Of a stretch of DNA of 64,000 nt, positions 7,480-15,902 are shown piece by piece (within the stretch, counting starts at the first letter, position 1; each line of letters opens with the position of its first letter). The DNA lies in assembly GCF_004365875.1 (NCBI RefSeq), contig NZ_SODF01000002.1, positions 682,001-746,000 on the forward strand, given 5' to 3'. The stretch comes from Kribbella kalugense. GTDB taxonomy: Bacteria > Actinomycetota > Actinomycetes > Propionibacteriales > Kribbellaceae. Under the pieces are notes generated by a model. The model saw nothing but the letters and a program-made list of their open reading frames with translations. It was not told the origin of the DNA and did no database searches. A program made the translations under genes and the position numbers.

Positions 7480-9791
7480 TCGGGATCGTGGTGGTGTCGC
7501 ACAGCCGGCCGCTGGCTGAGGCGGCGGTCGGGCTCGCCGCGGAGATGGTTGCCGAGGACAAGCGACCGGTGATCGCAGTGGCGGCCGGGCTGGACGCGAC
7601 GACGTTCGGCACAGACGCGATGGCGGTCTCGGAGGCGATCACCTCGGCAGACAGCGCGGACGGCGTACTGGTGCTGCTCGATCTTGGCTCGGCGATCCTT
7701 AGTGCCGAAATGGCGCTGGAGTTCCTGGAGCCTGACGTCGCCGGGCATGTCCGGCTCACCAGTGCTCCGCTCGTTGAGGGATTGGTTGCCGCGGTGGTGA
7801 CTGCCTCCACCGGCGCCTCCCTCGACGCTGTGGTTGCCGAGGCCGAGCGCGGGCTGGTCGGCAAGCAGGACCATCTCGGCGACAGTCCGGCGGCTGCTGT
7901 GGCTCCGGTCGTGGAGGCGGACCGGAGCGTGGAGGTTGTGGTCGGCAACGAACATGGGCTGCACGCTCGACCGGCTGCTCGGTTGGTCGGGGTGGTGAAC
8001 GGGTTCGACGCGACGGTCACGCTCACTGACTTGGACACCGGGAAGGGTCCGGTGGATGCGGGCAGTTTGAGCATGGTCGCGACGTTGAACGCCCAGCAGG
8101 GGCACCGGGTGCGAGTTGGTGCGAGCGGTCCGCAAGCCGACGAAGCGCTGGCGGCGATCGAGAAGCTGGCGGCGGAGAACTTCGGCGACGAGCCCGCCCA
8201 GAAGGCTGCACCTGCGGCGAGTGGGTCTGGGCTGGATGTCGCGATCGGGCCGGCGGTGCTGGTGGGTGCGGGTGTCGATCTGAGCGGTTATGTTGCCGGG
8301 GACAACGAACTTGGCCGGCTGGACGATGCGCTCGGGGCGGTGGCTGACGAACTTCGTGAGCTGCGGGACGGCACCGCTGAGCACGGGGAGATCTTCGAGG
8401 CGCACCTTGCGTTGCTGAACGACCGCAAGGTGCTGGACGACGTGCGTACGGCGATCTCCGGCGGGGCATCGGCGCCCGCGGCGTGGAGCGAGGCGTATGA
8501 CGGTCTGGCGGAGACGTTCGAAGGGCTCGAAGACGGCTACCAGCGCGAGCGAGCTCAGGACGTCCGAGCGGTGCGGGATCGAGTACTGCGAGCACTGGTC
8601 GGGGCAACCTCCGCCGCGCCGGTCGAGTCGGGGATTCTCGTCGTACCTGAGTTGGATGCGGCTACTGCGGCCACGCTTGACGCGACCCGGATCGCCGGGA
8701 TCGCGGTGCGGGCGGCAGGGACGACCGGGCATGGGGTGATCGTGGCTCGCTCGCGCGGGATTCCGTTGATTACCGGGATCGGTGACGTCGAGGTACCGGC
8801 CGGCGCGACGGTCGCCTTCGACGTACGCACGGGATCGTTCGAGGTCGAGCCCGACGAGGACCGGGTACGGGCGACGATCACGGAGCGCCGGGACGAGCGG
8901 GAGCAGGCCGTCGTACGAGCGGACGAGCCGGCCACCACGCGCGACGGGCGGACGATCGACGTAGTGGTGAATGTCGGAGTCGTTCAGGACGCGGTCGACG
9001 TGCGCGGGGCGGACGGGTCCGGTCTGGTGCGGACCGAGGTGCTCTTCGGTGACCGCCGTACGCCTCCCACCGTCGATGAGCAGGTCGAGACGTTCCGCGC
9101 GATCGCGCGAGCGCTGCAGGGCAAGCCGATCACGATCCGGACCTGGGACATCGGCGGCGACAAGCCGTTGCCGTTCCTGCCCCAGGCCAAGGAGGCGAAC
9201 CCGTTCCTCGGCGAGCGCGGCCTGCGGGTCTTCCGCCGTCGGCCGGAACTGCTCCGCGATCAGCTCGAGGCCATCCGGCGTACGGCGGCCGAGACCCCGG
9301 TGCACGTGATGTTCCCGATGGTGACGACCGCCGACGAGGTCGCCTGGGCGTTGGGCGAACTCGGTCCGAGGGACGGTCTCGAGGTCGGCATCATGGTCGA
9401 GATACCGGCGGCCGCGTTGCGCGTCCGGACTCTCGCCAAGGATCTCGACTTCGTCAGCATCGGCACCAACGACCTCACGCAATACACAACGGCTGCCGAC
9501 CGCACCAACACTGCTGTCGCCTCACTCGCCGACGGTCTGGACCCAGCGGTCCTCCAGCTCATCGACCACGTCGTCCGCAACGCCGGCGTACGCGTCGCGG
9601 TCTGCGGTGACCTCGCCAGCGACCCACAGGCCGCAGTACTACTGGCGGCTCTCGGCGTCACTGAGCTCAGCGCGGTCGGACCGCAGGTGCCGCTCGTCAA
9701 AGCACGACTGCGACAGGCCGACCTCAGTCAGGTCGACACTGTCGCAGTACTAGCTGCTCGGGACGCGGATCAGGTACGCGGCCTGCTGTAG
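7476..9791 (+). CDS. dhaM: Dha phosphotransfer protein DhaM fused to HPr and a complete Enzyme I
   Basis: 771 residues. Three modules in order: an EIIA-mannose-like DhaM domain (about 1-130, phosphorylatable His9 in 'VVSHS'); an HPr domain (about 150-240, His163 in 'GLHARPA'); and a full PEP-protein phosphotransferase (about 250-771, His419 in 'GTTGHGVIVARS', then 'GTNDLTQYT' and 'VCGDLASD' of the PEP-binding barrel). In E. coli DhaM the Enzyme I part is truncated and general PTS proteins are needed. Here all steps from PEP to phospho-DhaM appear to be on one chain. The last 22 bases overlap the convergent cupin gene. Confidence 0.94.
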   Translation: MIGIVVVSHSRPLAEAAVGLAAEMVAEDKRPVIAVAAGLDATTFGTDAMAVSEAITSADSADGVLVLLDLGSAILSAEMALEFLEPDVAGHVRLTSAPLVEGLVAAVVTASTGASLDAVVAEAERGLVGKQDHLGDSPAAAVAPVVEADRSVEVVVGNEHGLHARPAARLVGVVNGFDATVTLTDLDTGKGPVDAGSLSMVATLNAQQGHRVRVGASGPQADEALAAIEKLAAENFGDEPAQKAAPAASGSGLDVAIGPAVLVGAGVDLSGYVAGDNELGRLDDALGAVADELRELRDGTAEHGEIFEAHLALLNDRKVLDDVRTAISGGASAPAAWSEAYDGLAETFEGLEDGYQRERAQDVRAVRDRVLRALVGATSAAPVESGILVVPELDAATAATLDATRIAGIAVRAAGTTGHGVIVARSRGIPLITGIGDVEVPAGATVAFDVRTGSFEVEPDEDRVRATITERRDEREQAVVRADEPATTRDGRTIDVVVNVGVVQDAVDVRGADGSGLVRTEVLFGDRRTPPTVDEQVETFRAIARALQGKPITIRTWDIGGDKPLPFLPQAKEANPFLGERGLRVFRRRPELLRDQLEAIRRTAAETPVHVMFPMVTTADEVAWALGELGPRDGLEVGIMVEIPAAALRVRTLAKDLDFVSIGTNDLTQYTTAADRTNTAVASLADGLDPAVLQLIDHVVRNAGVRVAVCGDLASDPQAAVLLAALGVTELSAVGPQVPLVKARLRQADLSQVDTVAVLAARDADQVRGLL

Positions 9792-10426
9792 TAGCGCAGC
9801 TCGACCAGGTTGAAGCCGGACGTGCGGTCTGGCTTGGCGGGGAGGGCGTAGGACTCGCCGGGCTCCAGGTAGGTCACGTCCGGGTGCTCGAGGTCCAGGT
9901 CGACCACCAGGGCCGGGTTGGCGCCGGTGTGCCAGGTGTACGACTCACCGGCCTCCGGGGTCAGGTGCTGCACGCGTACGTCGTCCTCGTCGACGACGAC
10001 CTTGGCCGGGATCTCACCGGCCTGCTCGAAACCGGCCTCGGCGGGCACACCCGCGACCGCGAAGTACGGGTCACCGGAGGCCTCCTCGCCGAGGTCGAGG
10101 AGCTCGATCAGCCGGTTGAGGTACGGCGCGTCGCCGTCGTTGGTGAGCATGTGCACCGGGGACACCGGGCGGTGCACCGAGCCGCCGACGGTCTCGCTCA
10201 GGTGCCTGGCCGGGCTGCCGTCCAGCCAGTCCATGTGGCACGGCGACGTCGACAGGCACAACACGACGTACGGGTTGTGGTGCAGGTGCCAGGCCTGCGC
10301 CTCACTAGGTGCCAGCGACACCTCCCAGACCCGGACGCGCGAGTTCTTCAGCAGCACACTGGTCCCGATCTCCCCCAGCACAACCTCGGTGCCATCGGGA
10401 GCGGTCACGGTGGTACCTGCGGTCAT
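9770..10426 (-). CDS. Cupin-fold protein of unknown function
   Basis: 218 residues. The N-terminal half contains a cupin barrel with a possible metal-binding motif ('WHLHHNPYVVLCL', then 'HRPVSPVHML'); the C-terminal half has a second, weaker barrel around 'ESYTWHTGANPALVVDL' and 'LEPGESYALPAK'. It may therefore be a bicupin. Cupins include dioxygenases, isomerases and sugar-binding proteins, and I cannot choose between these. It follows the GNAT gene on the same strand with a 4-base overlap, so the pair is co-transcribed, and its 3' end overlaps dhaM convergently. Confidence 0.75.
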   Translation of the reverse strand: MTAGTTVTAPDGTEVVLGEIGTSVLLKNSRVRVWEVSLAPSEAQAWHLHHNPYVVLCLSTSPCHMDWLDGSPARHLSETVGGSVHRPVSPVHMLTNDGDAPYLNRLIELLDLGEEASGDPYFAVAGVPAEAGFEQAGEIPAKVVVDEDDVRVQHLTPEAGESYTWHTGANPALVVDLDLEHPDVTYLEPGESYALPAKPDRTSGFNLVELRYYSRPRT

Positions 10427-10965
10427 GCGGTCTCCTCAATTGGTAGCTCCATCGCAACACCTGCCAACACAATGCCGTCCGGCATCGGTAGCTGAGCAGA
10501 CTCCACCTCTGTGAAGCCAAAAGCCTTGTAGAGCGGTACTCCGGGCAGCGTGGACATCAACGCCAGTTTGGTGAACCCCTCTGCCCGGGCCGCCTCGGTA
10601 CACGCAGTCAGGATCGCCCGGCCGAGTCCGCGCCGCGTCCAGTCCGCCCGGACGAACATCGCCCGAATCCGGGCCGGCTCGGTCGCCGGATCCAGGAGCC
10701 GCTCGTCAGCTCCCGCAGTACTCGCGTTGAACAGCTTGTTCCGCCGACTCCACCCACCGGCCGCAACGATCTCCCCAGCGGCCTCGTGCACGTAGTATGT
10801 GCCGTCGTCGATCAGCGCGGTGTCCAGCGTGGTGATGTGCTCCGCCGCACTGGCCGTCTCCACCGAGTCGTAGTACGCCGGGAACACGTCGAGCACCGAG
10901 GCTTGGGCCAGCTCAGCAATGGCTGCCCCGTCCGCCGGCACAGCTAGTCGCAGTACAGGGTCCAC
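10423..10965 (-). CDS. GNAT-family N-acetyltransferase
   Basis: 180 residues from the ATG at 10965. GNAT fold: acceptor-side residues up to about 70, then the acetyl-CoA-binding motif A 'IRAMFVRADWTRRGLGRAIL' with the pyrophosphate-binding R-x-x-G-x-G/A turn, and motif B near 'PLYKAFGFTEVE'. Members acetylate small amines, antibiotics or protein N-termini, and the substrate cannot be read from the sequence. It overlaps the downstream cupin gene by 4 bases and is the first gene of that pair. Confidence 0.88.
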   Translation of the reverse strand: MDPVLRLAVPADGAAIAELAQASVLDVFPAYYDSVETASAAEHITTLDTALIDDGTYYVHEAAGEIVAAGGWSRRNKLFNASTAGADERLLDPATEPARIRAMFVRADWTRRGLGRAILTACTEAARAEGFTKLALMSTLPGVPLYKAFGFTEVESAQLPMPDGIVLAGVAMELPIEETA

Positions 10966-10979
10966 GCGGACAGGCTAGT

Positions 10980-11765
10980 TCACCCCGAACGCCGCTTCTT
11001 GGCCCAGGTTCGGTACGTCCGGAACATGTTCCCTCCCGTCACCACGAGGATGGCCAGCAAGATCACCAGGCTGGGGCCTGTCGCGATGACGATGCCCGTG
11101 AACAGCAGCCCGACGGCGAGGCTCTTCGCCAGGTTCACGATCAACTGTCGGTCCAACGGTTCCGGCTCGGCCGCGAACTTCGCCGTCCTGGCCGGGGCGG
11201 CCGAGCTGGCCTGGCTGGTCAGGATCGGTGTCGGCGGCGCAGGCGCGGAGCGAACCGGCTTGGGCAGATCAGGCATGGGCTGACCCACGAAGATCGCATC
11301 CAGGTCGTCCCGAGTGCGGGCGACGTAGAGAAGGTGCGTGCGACGAGCCAGATCTGCTTTGTCGATTCGCCCGAGAGCGTAGTACTGCGTCAGCGCTTCC
11401 GAACACAGTTCCCACTCGTGCTCGGTCAGCACCGCCGCCGTCGGGCGGCGCAGCGGCGGGCGCCTCTTGACGACGGGCGGACGTTTGGCGGTGGCCGGTC
11501 GCTTGGTGGCCGGGGCGGGTGAGGCGGTGAGCCGCCCGACCTGAGCCAGGCGCTCCACCCCGGCCGGTGTCAGCTCGTAGTCCGCCGGACCGATGTCCTG
11601 TGGGCGGCGGACGACGTGTGCAGTGCCGATCAGCTCGTCCAGCACAGCCTGGACCTGGAGGTCTGTGGTGCCGGTAAACCTGACCAGCTCGGCCCGGCTC
11701 AGCGCGCGTCCCTCCAGGTACCTGAGCACCAGCCGCTCTACCCGAGGGTCCTTCACTTCCACCAC
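10980..11765 (-). CDS. DUF1707-like membrane protein with N-terminal winged-helix-like domain
   Basis: 261 residues. Residues 1-75 look like a small winged helix ('LSRAELVRFTGTTDLQVQAVLDEL', then a wing ending 'YELTPAGVERL'). A basic Pro/Ala/Lys linker follows, then a DUF1707-like (SHOCT-related) segment near 115-160 with 'YYALGRIDKADLARRTHLL'. Two membrane helices lie at about 208-245 and the tail is basic. A DNA-binding-like domain tethered to the membrane suggests a one-component sensor, but function is unknown. It shares its DUF1707 feature with the protein at 15366-15860. Confidence 0.7.
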   Translation of the reverse strand: MVEVKDPRVERLVLRYLEGRALSRAELVRFTGTTDLQVQAVLDELIGTAHVVRRPQDIGPADYELTPAGVERLAQVGRLTASPAPATKRPATAKRPPVVKRRPPLRRPTAAVLTEHEWELCSEALTQYYALGRIDKADLARRTHLLYVARTRDDLDAIFVGQPMPDLPKPVRSAPAPPTPILTSQASSAAPARTAKFAAEPEPLDRQLIVNLAKSLAVGLLFTGIVIATGPSLVILLAILVVTGGNMFRTYRTWAKKRRSG

Positions 11766-11814
11766 GCCTGTGCCGGCTTGTCCCCCACGCGTTCATTTTC
11801 GCAGGTCCAGGCGG

Positions 11815-14229
11815 TCAGTCGAATGTCAAAAGCAGCAATCCGCCTGAGTACGTCGGGCGCAGGGTGACCTCTACTCGGACGTACTGCGCCTGCACCGGGG
11901 TGAACGTGGTGGTGTTGAGTTGGTCGACTGTCACGTCGTACGGCGTGGTGTTGTCGACTGGGCGCCAGGTGTCCCCGTCCAGCCACAGCACGCGCCAGGA
12001 CTGCGGTACGCGGCACTGGCCGGAGCCGGTGTCGTCGTACCAGTACGCCGAGACCTGCGAGAGCTCCACGGGTTGACGGAGGTCGTACTCGATCCACTCC
12101 GTCGTCCCGCGACGATCCCACCAGGTAAACCGCGGAATCGACGCGTCCGCAGAGGACTCCGGGGTACGACCGGAGTCCGGCGCTTCTAGTGAGTCACCGT
12201 CGTTGACATGCGACGCCGTGATCCGGGTCCGGTAGCTCCACTCCTTGCCCTGCGGGGAGACTTGCGGGAACGACGTGACCCGCAGCCGGGCCGCACCCAT
12301 CGGAATGAGCGTCACCGTCTCCACAGGTTCCTCTGACCGCGCCGGCCCAGGCTGCAGCAGACCGACCACGTCCTCCGTGTCCGTCTCCCACTGCGGAAGC
12401 CGCCGAGCCTGCGCGGTCAGTGCGACTGGCACACCCTCAGCAGTAAAGGGGTCCGCGCCGGCGTCCCGTCGTACGACGTCAAAGCGCGCGCCGGCGACCA
12501 GTCCGTAGTTCCAGGGGGACTCCGGATAGACGGAGAGCTCGGGCCACTCGTCTGTCCCACCGATGCGCTCGTACCGCTCGTCGATCTGCAGCGAGTAGGT
12601 CAGCGGACCACGGTCCACAGAGACGGAGTCCTGATTGTCGTCCCAGACGCGGGTGGTGGTCCGCATCGGCAGCACTAGCTCGACGCGGTCGCCAGGACGC
12701 CAGGTGCGGTCCAGCTTGAGCCAGTCACCACTGACCCGGACCGGCTGCCCGTTGACCTTCACCGACACGTCATGCGCCCAGCCTGGACGCCTTAAATACA
12801 AGGGGAATCGCGCCGATCCCTGCACGGTAAACGTGATCGTGTCGGAGAACGGGTACTCCGTGTCCTGCACGATGCTCACCGTCTCACCAGCAGCTCCCAC
12901 GCGAGCGGTCACCTTGCTGGCGGAGTACATCGACGCAGCGAGACCGTTGTCGGTGGTAGCCAGCCAGAGCTCCTGGGCGTAGTACGGCCAGCCCATGCCG
13001 TAGTTGTGCGGACAGCACCGGTACTGATGTACGCCGTACTTGTAGGCCTGCATCGGGAACGGGTTCTGGAACTGCCCGTGCTTCGGCTGGTCGTCGAGCT
13101 GCACGCTGTTGGCACAGGTGATGTAGTGCATGACCTGCTGCTGCGGGTCGTACGACGCCGGCAGCGAGTTGAACGCCAGCTCCTCACACCTGTCCGTCCA
13201 GGCCGTGTCACCGGTGAAGCGAGTGAGCAGCTCACAGCTGTGCATCAGCTCGACGATCCCGCACGTCTCGAACCCCTGCCGCGGGTCACCGAACCCAGGC
13301 CGCGAGTTCTCGTCACCAGCGAACCCACCACCAGGAAACTGCCCATACCGGCCCATGACGGTCGCGTAGTTCCGGTACGTCGCTGCGCGGTGCTGCTCGT
13401 CGCCGGACAGCAGCCAGTACTGCAGCGGCTCCCGGAACCCCTGCGCCAGGTTGACGTTGTGCCACGTCGGAATGCCGTTGACGTAGTCCGCCGACCCGCT
13501 ATGCATCTTGCTGACCAGGTCGAGCAGCCACTGGTCTCCGGTGCGGTTGTAGAGCCAATAGGCACTGTCGATGTTGTCGCCCCAGCGGAACGCACCCCAC
13601 GACCGGTTGAACACCTCCGGCGGCTGCGTGTTCTGGAACCCCAGGTACTTGGTCATGAACGAAATGACCCGCTCGTCACCGGAGTACTCGTACCAGGACC
13701 GGAAAGCCGCCAGCAAAGGCATCCCCGGCCAGAAGTCCGGTCCGCCCTCCAGTGAGGTCCGCAGCCGCTCCGGACCGAACCACCCGTCCGCGGCCTGGGT
13801 CTTGATGATCCCGTTCATCCACTGCTCGGTCCTGGTCAGTACGCCGGTGTTGCCCGTGACGTACCCGAGGTCGCCGAATCCGCGGAGCCAGTACGGCAGC
13901 TCCTCCCAAGCTCCTTGCGCCGGGTCGACCCATCCGTTCGTGTCGTAGACCAGGAAGTCCGAGATCTCGTCGTACCGGCCGCAGAGTCCGTTGACCTGCA
14001 GCTCGAGCTGCTGCGCGAGCCAGCCGCGCGGCTGGATCGCACCGGGCGGAAGCTTCTGGAACGGGACAGGGCGAAGTGGCGCGCGCTGCGGGACGTAGTG
14101 ACCACCACGACCGGCGGGCTGCACAGCCTCGGCTTCAGAAGGGTCGATGGCGGTCACAACGGCCGCCGCGGCAAGGGAGACAGCGAGGAAGTCACGACGG
14201 GGCATTCCTTCGGGGCTGGGTTCGGGCAT
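11815..14229 (-). CDS. Tat-exported glycoside hydrolase, GH127 / beta-L-arabinofuranosidase type
   Basis: 804 residues. The N-terminus has a twin-arginine signal ('MPRRDFLAVSLAAAAV') ending near an Ala-rich cleavage region at about 35, so the folded enzyme is exported. The catalytic domain matches the DUF1680/GH127 group: 'FETCGIVELMHS' carries the conserved acidic residue and 'YRCCPHNYGMGWP' the paired cysteines that, in the family, bind zinc with the nucleophilic cysteine. A C-terminal beta-rich region from about 650 may be a discoidin-like carbohydrate-binding domain. It probably removes beta-L-arabinofuranose, or a related sugar, from plant polysaccharide. It is divergent from a LacI regulator with an inverted repeat between them. 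Confidence 0.85.
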   Translation of the reverse strand: MPEPSPEGMPRRDFLAVSLAAAAVVTAIDPSEAEAVQPAGRGGHYVPQRAPLRPVPFQKLPPGAIQPRGWLAQQLELQVNGLCGRYDEISDFLVYDTNGWVDPAQGAWEELPYWLRGFGDLGYVTGNTGVLTRTEQWMNGIIKTQAADGWFGPERLRTSLEGGPDFWPGMPLLAAFRSWYEYSGDERVISFMTKYLGFQNTQPPEVFNRSWGAFRWGDNIDSAYWLYNRTGDQWLLDLVSKMHSGSADYVNGIPTWHNVNLAQGFREPLQYWLLSGDEQHRAATYRNYATVMGRYGQFPGGGFAGDENSRPGFGDPRQGFETCGIVELMHSCELLTRFTGDTAWTDRCEELAFNSLPASYDPQQQVMHYITCANSVQLDDQPKHGQFQNPFPMQAYKYGVHQYRCCPHNYGMGWPYYAQELWLATTDNGLAASMYSASKVTARVGAAGETVSIVQDTEYPFSDTITFTVQGSARFPLYLRRPGWAHDVSVKVNGQPVRVSGDWLKLDRTWRPGDRVELVLPMRTTTRVWDDNQDSVSVDRGPLTYSLQIDERYERIGGTDEWPELSVYPESPWNYGLVAGARFDVVRRDAGADPFTAEGVPVALTAQARRLPQWETDTEDVVGLLQPGPARSEEPVETVTLIPMGAARLRVTSFPQVSPQGKEWSYRTRITASHVNDGDSLEAPDSGRTPESSADASIPRFTWWDRRGTTEWIEYDLRQPVELSQVSAYWYDDTGSGQCRVPQSWRVLWLDGDTWRPVDNTTPYDVTVDQLNTTTFTPVQAQYVRVEVTLRPTYSGGLLLLTFD

Positions 14230-14270
14230 GGCGAGGCGCCTTTCGGGTGACGGGGGCGGACATCACACCA

Positions 14271-14296
14271 ACGGAAAGACCGCACACGTTTTCCGT
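14271..14296. promoter_or_regulatory. Inverted repeat between GH127 and lacI-type genes, candidate operator
   Basis: ACGGAAA (14271-14277) and TTTCCGT (14290-14296) form a perfect 7-base inverted repeat with a 12-base spacer. It lies 42 bases upstream of the GH127 start and 110 bases upstream of the regulator start, a usual place for a LacI-family operator. Binding by the neighbouring LacI protein is inferred. Confidence 0.45.
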
Positions 14297-14405
14297 GACT
14301 GACAACGTAGGACTGCGAACCGCCTCGGTCAAGACCAAAGCGCAGGTCAGCGAGGTTGCAGCAGCCCTGTTGATAGGGTCTCAAGGAAGAGCGAGAGGAA
14401 ACGCC

Positions 14406-15377
14406 ATGAAGAGGCCAGGAGTGCGGATCACGGACGTCGCCGCGCTCGCCGGAGTGTCCGCCGGGACCGCGTCGAAGGCGCTGAACAACACCGGCCAACT
14501 GAGCCAAGAGACGCGAGCTCGGGTACGCCGGGCCGCCGCGCAACTCGGGTTCACCCCGGATGCCCGCGGTCGCGCGCTCTCGTCCGGCCGCACGTACACC
14601 GTCGCCCTGCTGACCACCGACAGCTCGGGCCGCTTCAGCATCCCGATCATGCGCGGCGTCGAGGACGTTCTCAGCGCAGGCGAGCTGGCGACCATCCTCT
14701 GCGACACCCGCGACGACCCGCTGCGCGAGCAGAGCTACCTACGTTCGTTGGTGGCCCGCGGAGTCGACGGCATCGTCGTCACCGGCCGACGGACCGAGCC
14801 GCGACCGCCGATCGACGTACCGCTGCCCGTCGTCTACGCACTCGCTGCCTCCACCAACCCGGCGGACGCCTCGGTCATCGTCGACGACGCGGCCGGCGCC
14901 GCCGCCACGATCACCCACCTACAAGGCCTCGGCCGGACCCGGATCGCCCACATCACCGGCCCGGCCAACCACCGCTCCGCCGCGGAACGCGCCGAAGCCG
15001 TCGCCGCCGCCCTCTGCACCGAGCCGCTCTTCGGCGAGTGGACCGAACGCTGGGGCCGCCAAGCCACCGATCTAGTACTGCGTCAGCACCCGGACGCAAT
15101 CACCTGCGGCAGCGACCAGATCGCCCGCGGCGTCTGCGACCGCCTCCGCGAACTCGGCCGCTCAGTACCCGACGACATCGCCGTCACCGGCTACGACAAC
15201 TGGCCGGTGATGGCCCTCGCCAGCCGTCCGCCGCTCACCACCGTGGACCTCCGCCTCGAAGACCTCGGCCGCCGCGCAGCCACCCTGCTCCTGGAATCCA
15301 TCGCCGGCACCCCGCACCACGGCGTACTCGAACTCCCAGCCCAGCTGGTCACGCGCGAGTCGACTCTAGGAGCCTGA
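14406..15377 (+). CDS. LacI-family transcriptional regulator
   Basis: 323 residues from the ATG at 14406, preceded by a purine-rich ribosome site (GAGAGGA). Residues 7-55 are the LacI helix-turn-helix with hinge ('ITDVAALAGVSAGTASKAL'), and residues 60-323 are the periplasmic-binding-protein-like effector domain. The effector domain has a normal ending ('TTVDLRLEDLGRRAATLLL'), and the middle of it is slightly short for the family. It probably represses the divergent GH127 gene until an arabinose-containing sugar is bound. The last 12 bases overlap the convergent DUF1707 gene. Confidence 0.9.
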   Translation: MKRPGVRITDVAALAGVSAGTASKALNNTGQLSQETRARVRRAAAQLGFTPDARGRALSSGRTYTVALLTTDSSGRFSIPIMRGVEDVLSAGELATILCDTRDDPLREQSYLRSLVARGVDGIVVTGRRTEPRPPIDVPLPVVYALAASTNPADASVIVDDAAGAAATITHLQGLGRTRIAHITGPANHRSAAERAEAVAAALCTEPLFGEWTERWGRQATDLVLRQHPDAITCGSDQIARGVCDRLRELGRSVPDDIAVTGYDNWPVMALASRPPLTTVDLRLEDLGRRAATLLLESIAGTPHHGVLELPAQLVTRESTLGA

Positions 15378-15860
15378 CTGCCGGCGCTCGTCGCGGCGCG
15401 GCTGGGACGCCCAGCGGTAGGTGAAGAACACCCAGGCGAGCGCCGGCAGCCCGAAGATCGCCGCCGCAATCTCGCGCCCGAAGACCAGGAACACCAGGCC
15501 GGTCAGCACGAACGGCACAGCCATCCACGCGGCCGCAGCGAAGGCGGCCCACCGCCACCTGCCCGGCTTCCGCGCCGCTGGCTTGTACAGCGAGGGCACC
15601 GGCAGCCCGGCGAAGATCGGCTGCAGATCCCCGTGCGTCACCGCGTCGTTCAGCAGGTCGACCCGCCGGTGCAACTCCAGCTCGTCCAGCCGGCCGATCG
15701 CGAACTGCTCCGCCAACTCATCGGTGGCGACCCGCCGCTCCTCGTCGGTCAGCCGGATCTGGGCCACCCGCCGCCGAGCGGCAGCAACCCGAGCCTCCTG
15801 ACCGGCGGCAGCCGCCAGCCCCATCAGCTCCCCCGCCTTACCAGGACGCCGTTCCGCCAT
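15366..15860 (-). CDS. DUF1707 membrane protein
   Basis: 164 residues. After a basic N-terminus, residues 35-90 form a DUF1707 domain ('IRLTDEERRVATDELAEQFA', 'GRLDELELHRRVDLLNDA', then 'FAGLP'). Two hydrophobic helices follow ('WAAFAAAAWMAVPFVLTGLV', then 'IFGLPALAWVFFTYRWA'). The domain is common in actinobacteria and often joined to two-helix membrane anchors; its role is not established. It sits directly upstream of purL on the same strand but is convergent with the LacI gene. Confidence 0.8.
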   Translation of the reverse strand: MAERRPGKAGELMGLAAAAGQEARVAAARRRVAQIRLTDEERRVATDELAEQFAIGRLDELELHRRVDLLNDAVTHGDLQPIFAGLPVPSLYKPAARKPGRWRWAAFAAAAWMAVPFVLTGLVFLVFGREIAAAIFGLPALAWVFFTYRWASQPRRDERRQSGS

Positions 15861-15902
15861 CCGTCACCTCACTCGTCCCCATCGAGTGTGCCAGACAGGT
15901 GT

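Noticed and set aside
7416-9482. Long open frame antisense to dhaM (688 codons)
   Set aside because: It mirrors the high-GC third-position pattern of dhaM, has Arg/His/Pro-rich composition without a recognisable fold, and dhaM is certain.
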